Shown one piece after another: positions 1 to 12,000 of a DNA stretch of 64,000 nucleotides. The notes beneath the pieces are model-generated. The model saw only the letters and a program-made list of their open reading frames with translations, was not told where the DNA came from and did no database searches. The translations under genes and the position numbers were made by a program. The stretch lies in contig CAJFCV020000006.1 of NCBI GenBank assembly GCA_904066235.2, positions 9,858,001 through 9,922,000 on the forward strand, given 5' to 3'. Numbering within the stretch: the first letter of the stretch is position 1; the number at the start of each line of letters is the position of its first letter. Origin of the DNA: Bursaphelenchus xylophilus (lineage: Eukaryota > Nematoda > Chromadorea > Rhabditida > Aphelenchoididae).

Positions 1-828
1 CAGCGTCTTTCTCTGTTACGGCATTTGATCGCTGTGCAACACCTACTCCGATGTGGCCACACGTTGGGCGTTCACAGCGACAATTTCCGAATTTGGAAGA
101 TAGTCGACGGCCAAAGTTTCATTTTATGCGAATGGCCAACAACCTTAATCAAAAACGAAGGCTATCTTCGGCTGACGAAACAGCTTATTCTTTCCAATCC
201 TTCGCCGGAAGTAATGAAAAGGATCAAAAAATGTATAAAAGGCAAGCACTTTGACAATTTTAAGTTTTTTATCATTGTTATTTTCAGACTGCAAAAAAAT
301 TGTCATAGGTTGTATGCAAAAATGGTTTGAAGATGCTGCAGATTTAGTAAAGAACAACAGTGGCACACTGCGGTATCTGTCGTGCCCTTTGGCGGTTCTG
401 GACCACATCGAGGCCGATTTTTTGGAACTAGAGGAGTTAATGGTGATTCCGCCGTTGAAGAAAATTTGTAAGTAAACTTCAATGAATGGCAACGGAGGTG
501 TCTGTCTTTGATACTCTAATACACGTTACAATTTTCAGCGTACGCCCCTGCTTTCGCGCAAGACACTCGGCGCCTCATATTCCACGGCTTTGGCTTCACT
601 TTCCACGCCTTGGCCTACAACTTCTTCGTTGATAACGAAAGATTTTTGGCAAGACTGGAAAAGGTTGTATTTACGGATTACTGCGAAAGTTGGTCCCTCC
701 GCGTTGTTAGAGCAGCCACAAATTCTTTACAACTAATGCCAAGCTTGCAAACCTTTAGAATTGGCCATCATTCTTTCGGCAGAGACAAGTTGGAGAACCC
801 TTGGATTGCTTGGGAAGAAGATTTTTGA
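1..828 (+). CDS. 3' part of an unrecognised protein-coding gene (5' end outside window)
   Basis: I do not recognise this protein. Three exons join in phase: 1-241, 288-467 and 539-828, ending in TGA. The first intron (242-287, only 46 bp) is of the GC-AG type, with donor GCAAGC and acceptor TTTTCAG; the second uses GTAAGT and TTTTCAG. The open frame continues to base 1, so the start is missing. The visible product is about 236 residues, mixed in character, with no transmembrane segment, repeat or cysteine pattern that I can assign. An AATAAA lies at 855-860, 26 bases past the stop. The gene converges on the thioesterase gene, and their stop codons are only 37 bp apart. The consistent phase across two introns is the main support that this is a real gene. 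Confidence 0.6.
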
Positions 829-865
829 GTTTTCGTCTAAATTATTTACATTTGAATAAAATATA

Positions 866-2396
866 TTATAATCGGGATTTCTGGGCATTGTACTCGGCTA
901 GGGCTTTTTCATCCGTCACGTAGTAATGGTTCTGCATAAAAGACAAAACAATATTGTGGTTTTCGTCAAAAATCTCGCCCCTCACTAGGCCAGTGCCGTC
1001 TTTTACCACATCCATGTCCAGCTGCATGAGGAAGAACCCATGGGGCTGTAAAAAGTAAGGTTACAAAGCGACTTATATACATATTTTTACTTGTGATGTT
1101 TTCCTTACATTGACATCATCTTGATGAAAAATTAGTTTATGCGTCATTGAAGCGCTGGTGGTCAGTTTGACTTGAAGTTGTCGGTGATAAATGTGAATGG
1201 GATGGCCAATAATCCAGTCGGACATTAGTATTGGAATTGCTAAAGGGTCCGCAATTGGAAGGTCTGAAAAATAGTTGTAAAATGATGGCTTTCAGTTCCC
1301 AGAATGCATAGACACTCTTGTCAAGATCGATACTTATTCTCTACCCTTACCTCTTACACTATCGGCAAGTCGAGCCCACACATAGGTCACCTCCCTTTCG
1401 CCACTGATCCCCAAATATTTCTGAATATTAATTGGTCTCCAATCGAATAAATAGACATCCTCCTTAGTCTCGAATCTTTCGTCTCGTCCCGATTGACGAC
1501 GCCATTCTTTTTGCGGTAGATTCGTTAAATAAGCGTTGACATTTTTGTAGTTAAACGGATCTTTTACATGAGCGGGAAAGGTCGCGTTATAAGGGGGATT
1601 TCGATCAGGATCTGGCCGAGGTTTCATCTAAAAAAAATATATTTGATTTCAAAGATTTTAGAGCCTAAAAATGCCAATTCATTGTGTAACGCAGCTGAGA
1701 GCAAGAAACGAAAATGTACCCTGATCGTAGCGTTTGCGATGACATTTCCGTTTTGCTCAACGTTGATCTGAATCAAGTCATGCGACAGCTCCCTGTGCCG
1801 GTAAAACAAATCTTTTGTCACACTTCCTGGAGCAATGAAATTTGTATCCAAAAGTTCTGGGCATTTGTCGGGGTAAATCTTTTTGGCAGCGGAGTAACAT
1901 TGAGCAACAGTTTGGCCACCAAACAGTCGAACTGACTGAAAGTTTCCACCAATGTGAACTGGGGCTTTCCTGAAAAGTGAAACGGTACAATTTCAAGGTA
2001 AACTGGACAGTCCATTTCCGGGAGAGAGACAGAGAGAGAGAGAGACAGAGTTTTTGCTTGCGCTGTGCAGTGAAGAAAGCAATTTTTTGATTAATCACAG
2101 TGCAAAAAACAAAGACTGACTTTTGCACGGTGTGGAAATATTATATTTGACAAACTAAAAATAACACAAAAATATAAGGCATATATTTTCTTGTTCAGTA
2201 AATTGAAAACAGCTGATTTTTGGACAATGCACAATGCGAAATTTCTTAAGATTGTAAAATACGAGAAACCAAAGGTTTGCATATAAGTTCATAAAAAAAC
2301 TCACTTCAACAAATCCCCTTGTACAACGTCAAAATCGAAGAAATTCTCAATAATCGGTCGAACCACTCGAATATCGAGCTCTTTTTCCTCACTCAT
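866..2396 (-). CDS. ACOT8: acyl-CoA thioesterase, ACOT8/TesB-like, peroxisomal
   Basis: This is predicted to hydrolyse acyl-CoA to free fatty acid and CoA in peroxisomes. Five exons read on the minus strand: 2396-2305, 1969-1720, 1627-1351, 1263-1109 and 1045-866. They join in phase to about 317 residues, close to the roughly 320 of ACOT8. The N-terminal half holds the TesB signature LFGGQTVAQCYSAA (residue about 50) and FIAPGSVTKDLFYR. The C-terminal half holds SDWIIGHPIHIYHRQ and MTHKLIFHQDD, as in the second hot-dog fold. The protein ends in -SRL, a variant of the PTS1 peroxisomal import signal. The start is the first ATG (MSEEKELDIR), just upstream of an intron. Intron 1 holds a short GA microsatellite (about 2022-2050). 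Assignment to the TesB family is firm; substrate preference is inferred. Confidence 0.88.
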
Positions 2397-3092
2397 CCTT
2401 AATTTCTGACTATAAACCGATAAATTCGAACGTGTCGACTACAAAAAGACTACAACACAACAGTTCTTCGCAAAATTGTTCGATTAAGTTTCCATTCAAT
2501 TGAACAAATTCGACTTATTTTCGAAGAAAAAGACCAAGGAGATAAACGGGGCTGGTTGTGGGTTGTGCTTTGAGACAAAACAATTTTTTGGAGTGGTCCG
2601 CTTTACATATGAGAGATCGCTAGAAGACTTGTAGTCTTGTTTTTGATCTCTGTGCCATCTTCAGAGGGTTATAATTTTATGGAAAGATTTTTGATGACAT
2701 AGTGCAATCGGAATTGTCCTATGGGTGGAATATTGGTCCTTCTCACAGGTTACATAACCGACACCTTTGTGAAAAAGCGTGAGACATTTCTACGTTGGAC
2801 AGTACGACGCTATTACATGCTAAAATACAGGCTGAATGGGAACAATTGACGACATTTGAAGAAATATTTGATTTTTTTTGTGCATAAAGTAATATTTTGA
2901 TACCACTTCGAGGCCATAACGAAAGGAACGAATGGAGAAATAAATAGAATCCAATGAGCGGTAATGGGGAAGTTCAAAAAAATAAAAAAAATCTAAAAAA
3001 TAAAAATTAGTAAAAAAAGTTTGAATATGTAAATTTAGAGCCTCCAGTCTTTTATTTTTCTCTATCAACCGCCCATTCGATGGTCATCCAAG
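2397..3092. other. intergenic region between divergent thioesterase and neprilysin-like genes
   Basis: The two genes are divergent here, so both promoters must lie in these roughly 700 bases. I see AT-rich sequence and no convincing TATA box, RNA gene or transposon end. Reading frames at 2820-3068 (-) are low-complexity Phe/Tyr-rich and look spurious. Confidence 0.5.
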
Positions 3093-6000
3093 ATGACCGG
3101 TCGGCTCTTTCTATGGGGAGTTCTCCTGCAAAGTGTTGCCGTCCAGGCCCTTCATTATCCTGACGCGGTACGAGCGAAGGTGTATCGCATGAAAAAATTT
3201 ATGAACACAACAGCGGATCCTTGCGATGATTTCTACACCTATGCTGCCGGATATTTTGGCAAGAAGCATATTCCTGATAAGAATAATGATGACTTCAAGA
3301 ACCGTGTAATGCTGAAATCAAACATTGGAGATGAGGTAAGATTTAGATCGAATACACAAAACGCTTTTTGATCTTGATTTACCTGTTTTTTAGTCTACAC
3401 CGTCATTTTTTCAATTTCAGATCCCGACCGTCAAGGATGTTAAACAGATGCTCGTAGCCTGCAGGAAGAATCCCGCCATTATGAAAGAACCGGAACGTAC
3501 AGCAATATACAATCGGATTGTGACCAGTTTCAAATCGAGAGGTTTTACTTTCCCAATGAAGAACGAAGTTGTCACCAATAACGACGACCTTTTTACCGAG
3601 CTGGTCTTGGAAATGTACACTCATCTGTTTTATACGGGAGCCCCGATTTTAAATGGGTGGGGTTTAGATGCTTCTGCGGGGCAATTATTTCTGCATATTC
3701 CACCAAAGGTCAACCAAAAAGAAGCTTGGTAAGTTATTTGTGCATCATATGTACATATCCGTATGTCGGGAAAATAATGCGGATTCATCGAGCCTTGAAG
3801 TCGCCCATCATCATCTCCTTGCAAGTTTCAATGTCGCGAAATTATCGGCACTTTTCTCGCCCGAAATAATTGTTTTTTTTTCGAAAAGGAAGAAGAAAGA
3901 TAAGATAATAGGTTTTACCGGATAGTGACATTTCGTTTTGAACGAATCACCAAAAAGGGGCGGAAATTTTTTCTCCTATTTTGGATTGACGTGCGAGGTT
4001 TTGCTGCGACAAACCCGACATTATTTTCCCGACAGACTGGTACAAGTATTAATAGATGGCAACTTATTAATACTGTGGGTCGGGTTGATTGAATACATAT
4101 GATCGTCTTCAGGCAGAAGTATTGCAATGTCATTGGAGGATGTGCTGATCTGGTCTACGACCGGAACTACAGGGCGCAAGGTTACGTACAGGCAAATCAT
4201 TTAAAAGGCCGCTTCTTCAATAAAACCATGGGGACAAGATTGGACGAAACTTTCCCGGATATTGTTTTCTATTTTCCGAACGTCAAAAATGTAAGTTTTT
4301 GGACATGAAAATGACAGGACTAGGACAACAAAACACGGAGATTTTAAACGATGACATTTTTCAGCCCAGCCAGTCTCATCATCGTTCCAACTTTCTGAAT
4401 CATCTAATGGAGTATTTAACCGATCACATTCACCGCCCGAAAAAGTTTTTCTACTGTATAAATTACATTCAACAGGCGTTTCCCCTTCAAGTTTCCAAAA
4501 TTGCCTACGAATTGGAGATGCAACAAAAGGAGAGATTTGATGAGCTGAAAGCAAAATTCTTCGAAGAAGGAAACGCTATTAAGAAAACCGCTGAAGGTAT
4601 GCTCCGAAACGCAACGTTCAAGCAGAATCAGACCCGACAGAACTATCTGGACAGATTGGCGAAGAATGAGTTCGAATTTCTGGATCATCCAATTCTTTTG
4701 GGAAATGAGCTGGCTGCAGTGGGTCCGTTGTCGTTGGATGCGCCGTATACGAGGAGATTTGTGAATGGACTGGCCAATCTTTTCAAATTCAACTCGGAGA
4801 AAAGGCTGAAAAATTTTTTCATCCCAGAGTACATGGTAAGTCCAATCGCACGTCAATCCAAAATAGCAGAAAAAAATTCCCGCCCCTTTTTTGGTGATTC
4901 GTTCAAAACGAAATGTCACTATCCGATAAAACGCATTTTCTTATCTTTCTTCTTCCTTTTCGAGAAAGAAAAATTATATTTCGGGCGAGAAAAAGTGCCG
5001 ATAATTTCGCGACATTTTGTCTCTCTTTTAAATCAGTGAAAACGATACGAAGTTTCGAAACGGTTCAGGAAATGCCCTGGATTGACGTGAATCGCTTAGT
5101 TTTGCAATTTTTTTTGGGAAGCATCAGTTGAAACCCGTTTTTTTCTGACTAAAATAGGATAGAAAAAATTGTAATTGTTTCTATTTTTTCATAAAGAAAA
5201 TTTTCATATTTTATCTTCAGAATGGTGCTTCCCACTCTCCGGTGAACCAGCACAATTACTTTCACTTTCGCACTGTTGAATTTTCCCACTACGATGTTGA
5301 CTTTCCCGCGTCTCTCGATTTCTCTGGAGCAGGGTTTTTGATGTCCCATGAATTAGCCCGTACTTTCGGTAAGTGATAAAATTGACCATACCGCTAAAAA
5401 ATAATTTTCTGTTAAAATTTTTTATCTTTCTTTTTTTATTTATTTTTTTTATTTAATTTTTTAGGACAGGATTTGCTGAAAAGCCATGAGGATCCGGACA
5501 AGGAGCATCGTGCTCGGTGGGACTGTGTTACAAAGCTCTATAGTCAAAAATGTTATCCACGAAGCCCGGACTTCTGTGTGGATCCCAACAAAATCGCCGA
5601 CCAAGCGTTTTCGGATCAAGTTGGTGAGTATTGGCCGCCTTATGTTTTCTTTTTGTATCCAGACTGCGTCGAGCTACACGTTCTGTTCGTCAGTCTAGCG
5701 CACAAGGTGCACCGATTTATTTTCCTCACAAGGGAAGTACTTTAGTTGCATGGCAACATCCGACTCAGGGCGGCCAAACTCCCCTGAGCCTGATGTTCCT
5801 GCTTCAGACATGTTTTGACTTGCCTTGGGCTGTTCCATTTGTCTTTGAGTGGGCCTGGCGCTTCCTCGGGTTATGACATTGATCATCAGGGCGCTGGAAG
5901 CGTGCGTGTGTCTTCTGAGTGCTGGAATGTATTCGGTGTTTGAGTCGGACTCACCTTTGTTGGCGGAGTCCACATCTGAGGAGCTTGAGAGAGATTGCAT

Positions 6001-9000
6001 CTCCTCGGAGATTAGACAGAAAAGACCATTAACAGAATTAGACGATTCATAAACCTGAGTACTCATCTCCGCAGAGAACTGCCTTGGACGGCATAAAATA
6101 CAATAAAACATATCATTCAAAAACCCTGTAAAATTATTCAAAAGCCCTGTAAGATTCCCATTGAACGTTCGCAAAATGTCCCGAGAGTAATTCCCAATAA
6201 ATGACCTCATAACCTGGCCTGGGGGCGCGCCCATAAAATTCCCGTGTACTTCCCGAGAAGGGTGGAGTGAACTCGTCTCCTCAGAGACCAAATACTCCCC
6301 CTTGAGTTTCATAAAACTAAACCTGAGCCTTCTGATTAAGGCAGAAATTATAACAGCGCTTTCCGATCGGAGAACGCTGGGTCGACCATGAAGGCACGTT
6401 CTTCTGTGCTTTTATACGGCCTATCGCCTACCCCTTCCGGCGTCTTATGGCCAGATCGGAGCCAGAGATAAGCGGTGGGGACGGCCTTAATCACCTTTTC
6501 CGTTGTGCAGTGGAATGTACAGTATGCGCTTTTCGCCTCCGCAGAGACATGGACTGGGGGTGCCGCCGGTCCACCATTGCACTCCTTTTCCCATTTGAAA
6601 AAAAAACAAGTGTTTGCATCGGGGTGCTGAGTGATCTAGAGGCAAAGCGCTCGAGCAATGGGGATTAGAGAATCACAAAAGTAAAAAAATGTAAGGAAAC
6701 AATCAGAGAAGAACAGTCAATGTCATATTGAGGACAATGAATGATATCGGAATGCTTTGATTAACGATTTGAGTTTTGATTTATCATCTTCGCAAAGATA
6801 TGGGTTTGGGAGATCGACAACGTACCTGGGATCATTAATCATGAGGATTGTATTGGAGGGAGAGCTCACTGTATCTGGGTGGCATTGGACTAGAGTAGTT
6901 GAGAATGGGTGTAAAGTGACAGCTGAAATGGCCTTTATTTTTACCGGGAGCATTGCCATTTCTTCTGGGGACATGAGCGGAAGAATGTTTCTACCAATGG
7001 CTACTGTTCGCGCCTTCATGTCGATCAGCATGGGGGGTAGTTCAGCCAAGGCTGTACAGCCAATGATGACGTCATAGCTGGCGTTGAGGAAGTTGGTGTT
7101 GTCGGAGAAGGTCATGTTAATGTTTTGGACGAGATTACCAATTTCCAACGTTACCACTTTGTCATCGAACAACCGAAGTGTATGGCCACTTGCTGAGGTT
7201 GCAAACCTTTGCGCATGCTGAGCAATGTTGAGACCTAAGGCTGGAGCCAGTGCAGCAGCCATAATTGACATGCTGGCTCCAGTATCAATGAGCCCGCAAA
7301 GAGGAACTCCATTGATCTTGAGAGGGATCTGAGCATATGGAATCCCGTTGTCACATGAGGCAACCAATGGCGGGGGCCAGACTGTCGGTTTTTCTTGGGG
7401 TACTACTACTTGCACAACCGGTTTTGGTGCTGGTGAGATCTTTTCCTTGAGGAATTTCGAGAAAGCCCAAACAATAAATATTAATTGAAGTGAGACAACA
7501 CAACAACAGCCGTAAATCCACGACTGGATTAACCATTGAGGGATAGTCAAGAGGGATAGAACCGTTTGCGGTCCTTCCGGCAACTCATGAGAGAGGTCTT
7601 GACTTCTGAATCGAGCTCCAGGGGGAGTAAATGAGAGTAAGGGAGTAGGGGCAGAAAAATTGGTGATTGATTCCACTCGAAAAATATTTATCGCTAGATT
7701 AGGTGGTGCGCTGTTATTATGTTCGCTTTGCGCATGAAGCAATGTAATATTTTGAGGAAACGGAAAAGTGGAATTTCTATATGGTTGTAAAAATTGGACC
7801 CAAGAGTTATTGCCCAGGGGGAAAGCGCCGCGCGCTCCTAGGCACGGGATAGTATGACTGTCATGTTTTATGATCATGTCAACAGTATCCAAAAAAGCTG
7901 ACACTACCTTTAGGTTGCTGTCAATGAAGTAAATAGGAGTAAGCTCATAGCAAAATTTTGACTCACGTATCTTGATGGTACTGAAGGGGACAGGTGTGCA
8001 CTGGAGGACTTCAAGGATGGATGGTGTGACTCTTCTGGCATGGACATAGGGAAAGTTGAGGATTGATCGTGCTAAGGAGGTGGCATCTTGTTCCATGATT
8101 GCTTGTTGAAGGGCCGTGATTTGTCGCTGCTGTCTACACCGTTCCATTTGAGCAAAATGTAACGAAGACTTGATCATTAGGACAGACTGGATGCTGAGTG
8201 CCGACGCAACGCTGGACAGCAGTTCGGCATCTACTAGCTTGGCTCGTTTTGGTCGAGTCTCGTGAGTAGTGACTGCGAATTCTTGGCTGGTCAGGTTGAG
8301 GAAGGTACCACAATTGTCAACCTGGTCGGGGGATATCTCCAGTGCCATATTGTTATTTGAAGCCATCCAGAGGCGAGAGCTCACTAAACCTTTTGTTGTG
8401 CTTACCTTTATGAAGGGGCAGTTGCTGGAGGCTTTGGGAGTCCATATCAATGTAATGTGATCAGGGGTTGTACAATATCCTTGAGAGTAAGGGCAGTTGT
8501 CAAACGTTCCGAGTGGGCTTTGAACAGTATTGTCACCAAAGGCGAATTGTAGTTGGAGTGGAAGCACTTCACAATTGTGCACATGTTCAGTTTTCCAAGA
8601 GAAACTACCGAGAACTGGCCAAGGATAGTCTCTTTTGAAGTTGTTGTTGGTGAGCCACAACGTGGATCGGTTCGTGAGACTGCCGAATGCACAGTTCTTG
8701 GTCTTCAGCATGTCCCAGCATTGACGTGGGTGAACCAGCATCGTTTCTGTTGTCACTGGAGTCTCCATAACAAGTCCAGTAAGTGAAGTGGAGTATTGGA
8801 TCGTGGCTTTCTGAATGCGACAGGACCAGGCTGCCTGCGAGCGAGCGTCGGTGTTGGGCTTGAATATCTCCAATGTCATTGGTACCGGGATTTCGAGCGG
8901 TGGTAGATCACAGTTTTCCATGGAAGGGATCTTGTAGAGAGTACGGGCATTGCTGTTCTGGCAGATCATGGGATTGATTTCAGTTCCTGAAATTAGTGTA

Positions 9001-12000
9001 ATTAAGTGAAGCGCAATAAAAAGAGCAACAGAAGGTGTTAATTTGGGAGATAAAAGGGGAGTATTGAGATTGTTAAGAGTTTGAGGCCTATTGTTTTCTT
9101 GCCAATTTGAAGATTTAGTCGTGTTATGATTATTTGCCCATTGTACTACAAGTAGATGGTGACCAACATGTCGGCACATTCGCTGATCTCGTTTCCTTTG
9201 TAGGAGCTGGAGTGCCGCGTCGCGAGCATCGGTTTGAACAATCTCAGTGGGTTGCTGAAGTGGGATGTCATCAGTGAAGAGAGGTGACTCCAATAACGGC
9301 TGGACGGCATTAGCGTGTGTGTGCCGGGGCGGAAGCGCTGAGGATGGAACAAACATTTGACGCTGTCCAGAGCGTTGATTGTTGTTCATCATTTGAGTGT
9401 ATTGCGCATTTCTAGGTTGTCCGTAGTTGTTGCGCTGCCATGGAGTGCCGCCATTCGGTCTGTTGGAGCTCTGTTGAGGACCCGAGTTTTGACGCGCAAT
9501 ATAAGCGGCAAATTTTCGGCATTCTCTCTTGACATGTCCAAGAGACTGGCAAAAGAAACAACGAATATTCTGATAAGGGCTTACCGGATAATTGTTGGTT
9601 TGTGATGGAAAAAGTTGTCCTCCAGAAGGTCGACTGGCTCCTTGGTTGGTGGGCCAGTTTTGGGCTAGGGCCGCATTCACTCCAGATCCTAGTTGCCTGA
9701 GGGCCATTTCGGTTCTTTGGACCTCTGATCTTCTGAGAGAGCTTTCAATAGTACGCGCTTTTTGTCGGGCCTCTTCTAGAGTAGTCGGTGCAAGCCATTG
9801 CAGCGGAGTGCTGATTGAATCTAACAGACGATAAGTAAATTCCTCCTTAAACCGAGTTTTTAACTCCTCAGGTGAGGCATCGGGCATTAATTTTGTCAAA
9901 ACCCGCCGAAGACGACAGAAGAAGTCATCGACGGTTTCTCCGTCACGCTGTCTAGTTGCGTGAAGTTCCGAAAGAACCCCAGAGTGCAGAGAGTCTTGCT
10001 TATAAGACGCCAGCAACTTTTGTTTTGCCTGCGCATAAGTAAGGCTATCGGAATCACCACAAGTAATTTGGAATTTTTCTCTGGCTTCCCCTGATAACAA
10101 AAGTCTTAACTTAGAAAGTTTGGTTTTATCATCCCAAGGAGTGGATTGCTGATTGGCAAAATCCTCAAATTTGAGGATAAATTCGGAAAAAGATTCATCT
10201 CCTTCCCCAGAATAAAATTTCATAAGGTTGCCAAAATCAATGACATTGACCTGAAGGTTGGAGGGGATGGGAGGTAAATTTAAAAGTGATTCTTCAGCCT
10301 CTCGAGGCATAGTTTCGTTACCTGATAGTGCCAAGAGGAATTGATTGTTCTGCGAATCCTGTTCGTGAACCAGCTGCTGACGGAAGTCTTGAAGTTGTTG
10401 ACCAAAATTCCTGAGTTCCTCGGAGTACTTGGCCTCAAGATTGAGCATTTGGGTTGAGAGATCGGCCACTTGCTGTTTCAGACCAGTGATTTGTAGATTA
10501 ATTTCACCAATGTAGGTCTTCGTTGAATCCTCGATGGCCTCAGTAGCCATCTTGACTTCTTTGTGTAGCTCTTCTCCTTGGATTTTGACTTCGGTCTGCA
10601 GATCTGTAAACAGTGAACTACTGAACTCACCTGTGGTTGTTTTCTTCAGGAGATCCAATTCTTTTTCGATGGCTGAGAAATGTTGGTGAATCAGCATCTT
10701 GTCCGGGCAGGGATGTTGCTGGGTTTGTCCTGTGGCCATCGAAGGAATCATTCCAGTTAATTTCCTGCAATCAGTAAACATTAGAGTGACTATTTGCTGT
10801 AATTCACTAAGATTGAGTTTACTTTCTAGATTTCTAACAGAAGAAAGTGGAAATAATTTTTGCAAAATTTCCGGCGAGGCGCTGGGATCGCTGACGGCTT
10901 GGCCAGCCGGGACCGTGCTCGCTGCTACCAGTTGCATGGCAACATCCGACTCAGGGCGGCCAAACTCCCCTGAGCCTGATGTTCCTGCTTCAGACATGTT
11001 TTGACTTGCCTTGGGCTGTTCCATTTGTCTTTGAGTGGGCCTGGCGCTTCCTCGGGTTATGACATTGATCATCAGGGCGCTGGAAGCGTGCGTGTGTCTT
11101 CTGAGTGCTGGAATGTATTCGGTGTTTGAGTCGGACTCACCTTTGTTGGCGGAGTCCACATCTGAGGAGCTTGAGAGAGATTGCATCTCCTCGGAGATTA
11201 GACAGAAAAGACCATTAACAGAATTAGACGATTCATAAACCTGAGTACTCATCTCCGCAGAGAACTGCCTTGGACGGCATAAAATACAATAAAACATATC
11301 ATTCAAAAACCCTGTAAAATTATTCAAAAGCCCTGTAAGATTCCCATTGAACGTTCGCAAAATGTCCCGAGAGTAATTCCCAATAAATGACCTCATAACC
11401 TGGCCTGGGGGCGCGCCCATAAAATTCCCGTGTACTTCCCGAGAAGGGTGGAGTGAACTCGTCTCCTCAGAGACCAAATACTCCCCCTTGAGTTTCATAA
11501 AACTAAACCTGAGCCTTCTGATTAAGGCAGAAATTATAACAGCGCTTTCCGATCGGAGAACGCTGGGTCGACCATGAAGGCACGTTCTTCTGTGCTTTTA
11601 TACGGCCTATCGCCTACCCCTTCCGGCGTCTTATGGCCAGATCGGAGCCAGAGATAAGCGGTGGGGACGGCCTTAATCACCTTTTCCGTTGTGCAGTGGA
11701 ATGTACAGTATGCGCTTTTCGCCTCCGCAGAGACATGGACTGGGGGTGCCGCCGGTCCACCATTGCACTCTTTTATGGGGGCTCCTACTTTTATGGTTAG
11801 ACGCACGTCAATCCAGCGCACTTCCTGAACCGTTTCTAAAATTCGTATCGTTTTCATTGATTTAAAAAAAGACGAAATGTCGCGAAATTATCGACACTTT
11901 TTCTCGTCCGAAATAATTGCTTTTTCTCGAAAAGGAAGAAGAAAGATAAGAAAATGCTTTTTATCGGATAGTGACATTTCGTTTTGAACGAATCACCAAA

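Larger units (their letters stand above)
5740..11773 (-). mobile_element. Ty3/gypsy-type LTR retroelement lacking pol RT-integrase, with 4-bp target duplication
   Basis: Two direct repeats of 840 bp (5744-6583 and 10930-11769) flank a 4.3-kb interior. The flanking CTTT is duplicated at 5740-5743 and 11770-11773. The LTRs begin AGTGCAATGG and end CCATGCAACT (AGT...ACT), as in many gypsy-group elements. A primer-binding site and a polypurine tract are in the expected places. The single reading frame encodes Gag, an envelope-like glycoprotein and an aspartic protease; reverse transcriptase, RNase H and integrase are absent. The element is therefore non-autonomous. The frame is open and the coding parts of the two LTRs give identical peptides, which suggests recent insertion. 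It sits antisense in intron 6 of the neprilysin-like gene, inside the remnant of a CAAGGGAAGTAC-type TIR element (about 5729-5743 plus 11774-11799). Confidence 0.85.

Noticed and set aside
5695..6312. 205-codon frame (-) identical to the Gag N-terminus
   Set aside because: Not a separate gene. It is the Gag start duplicated in the 3' LTR, reading out into flanking DNA.
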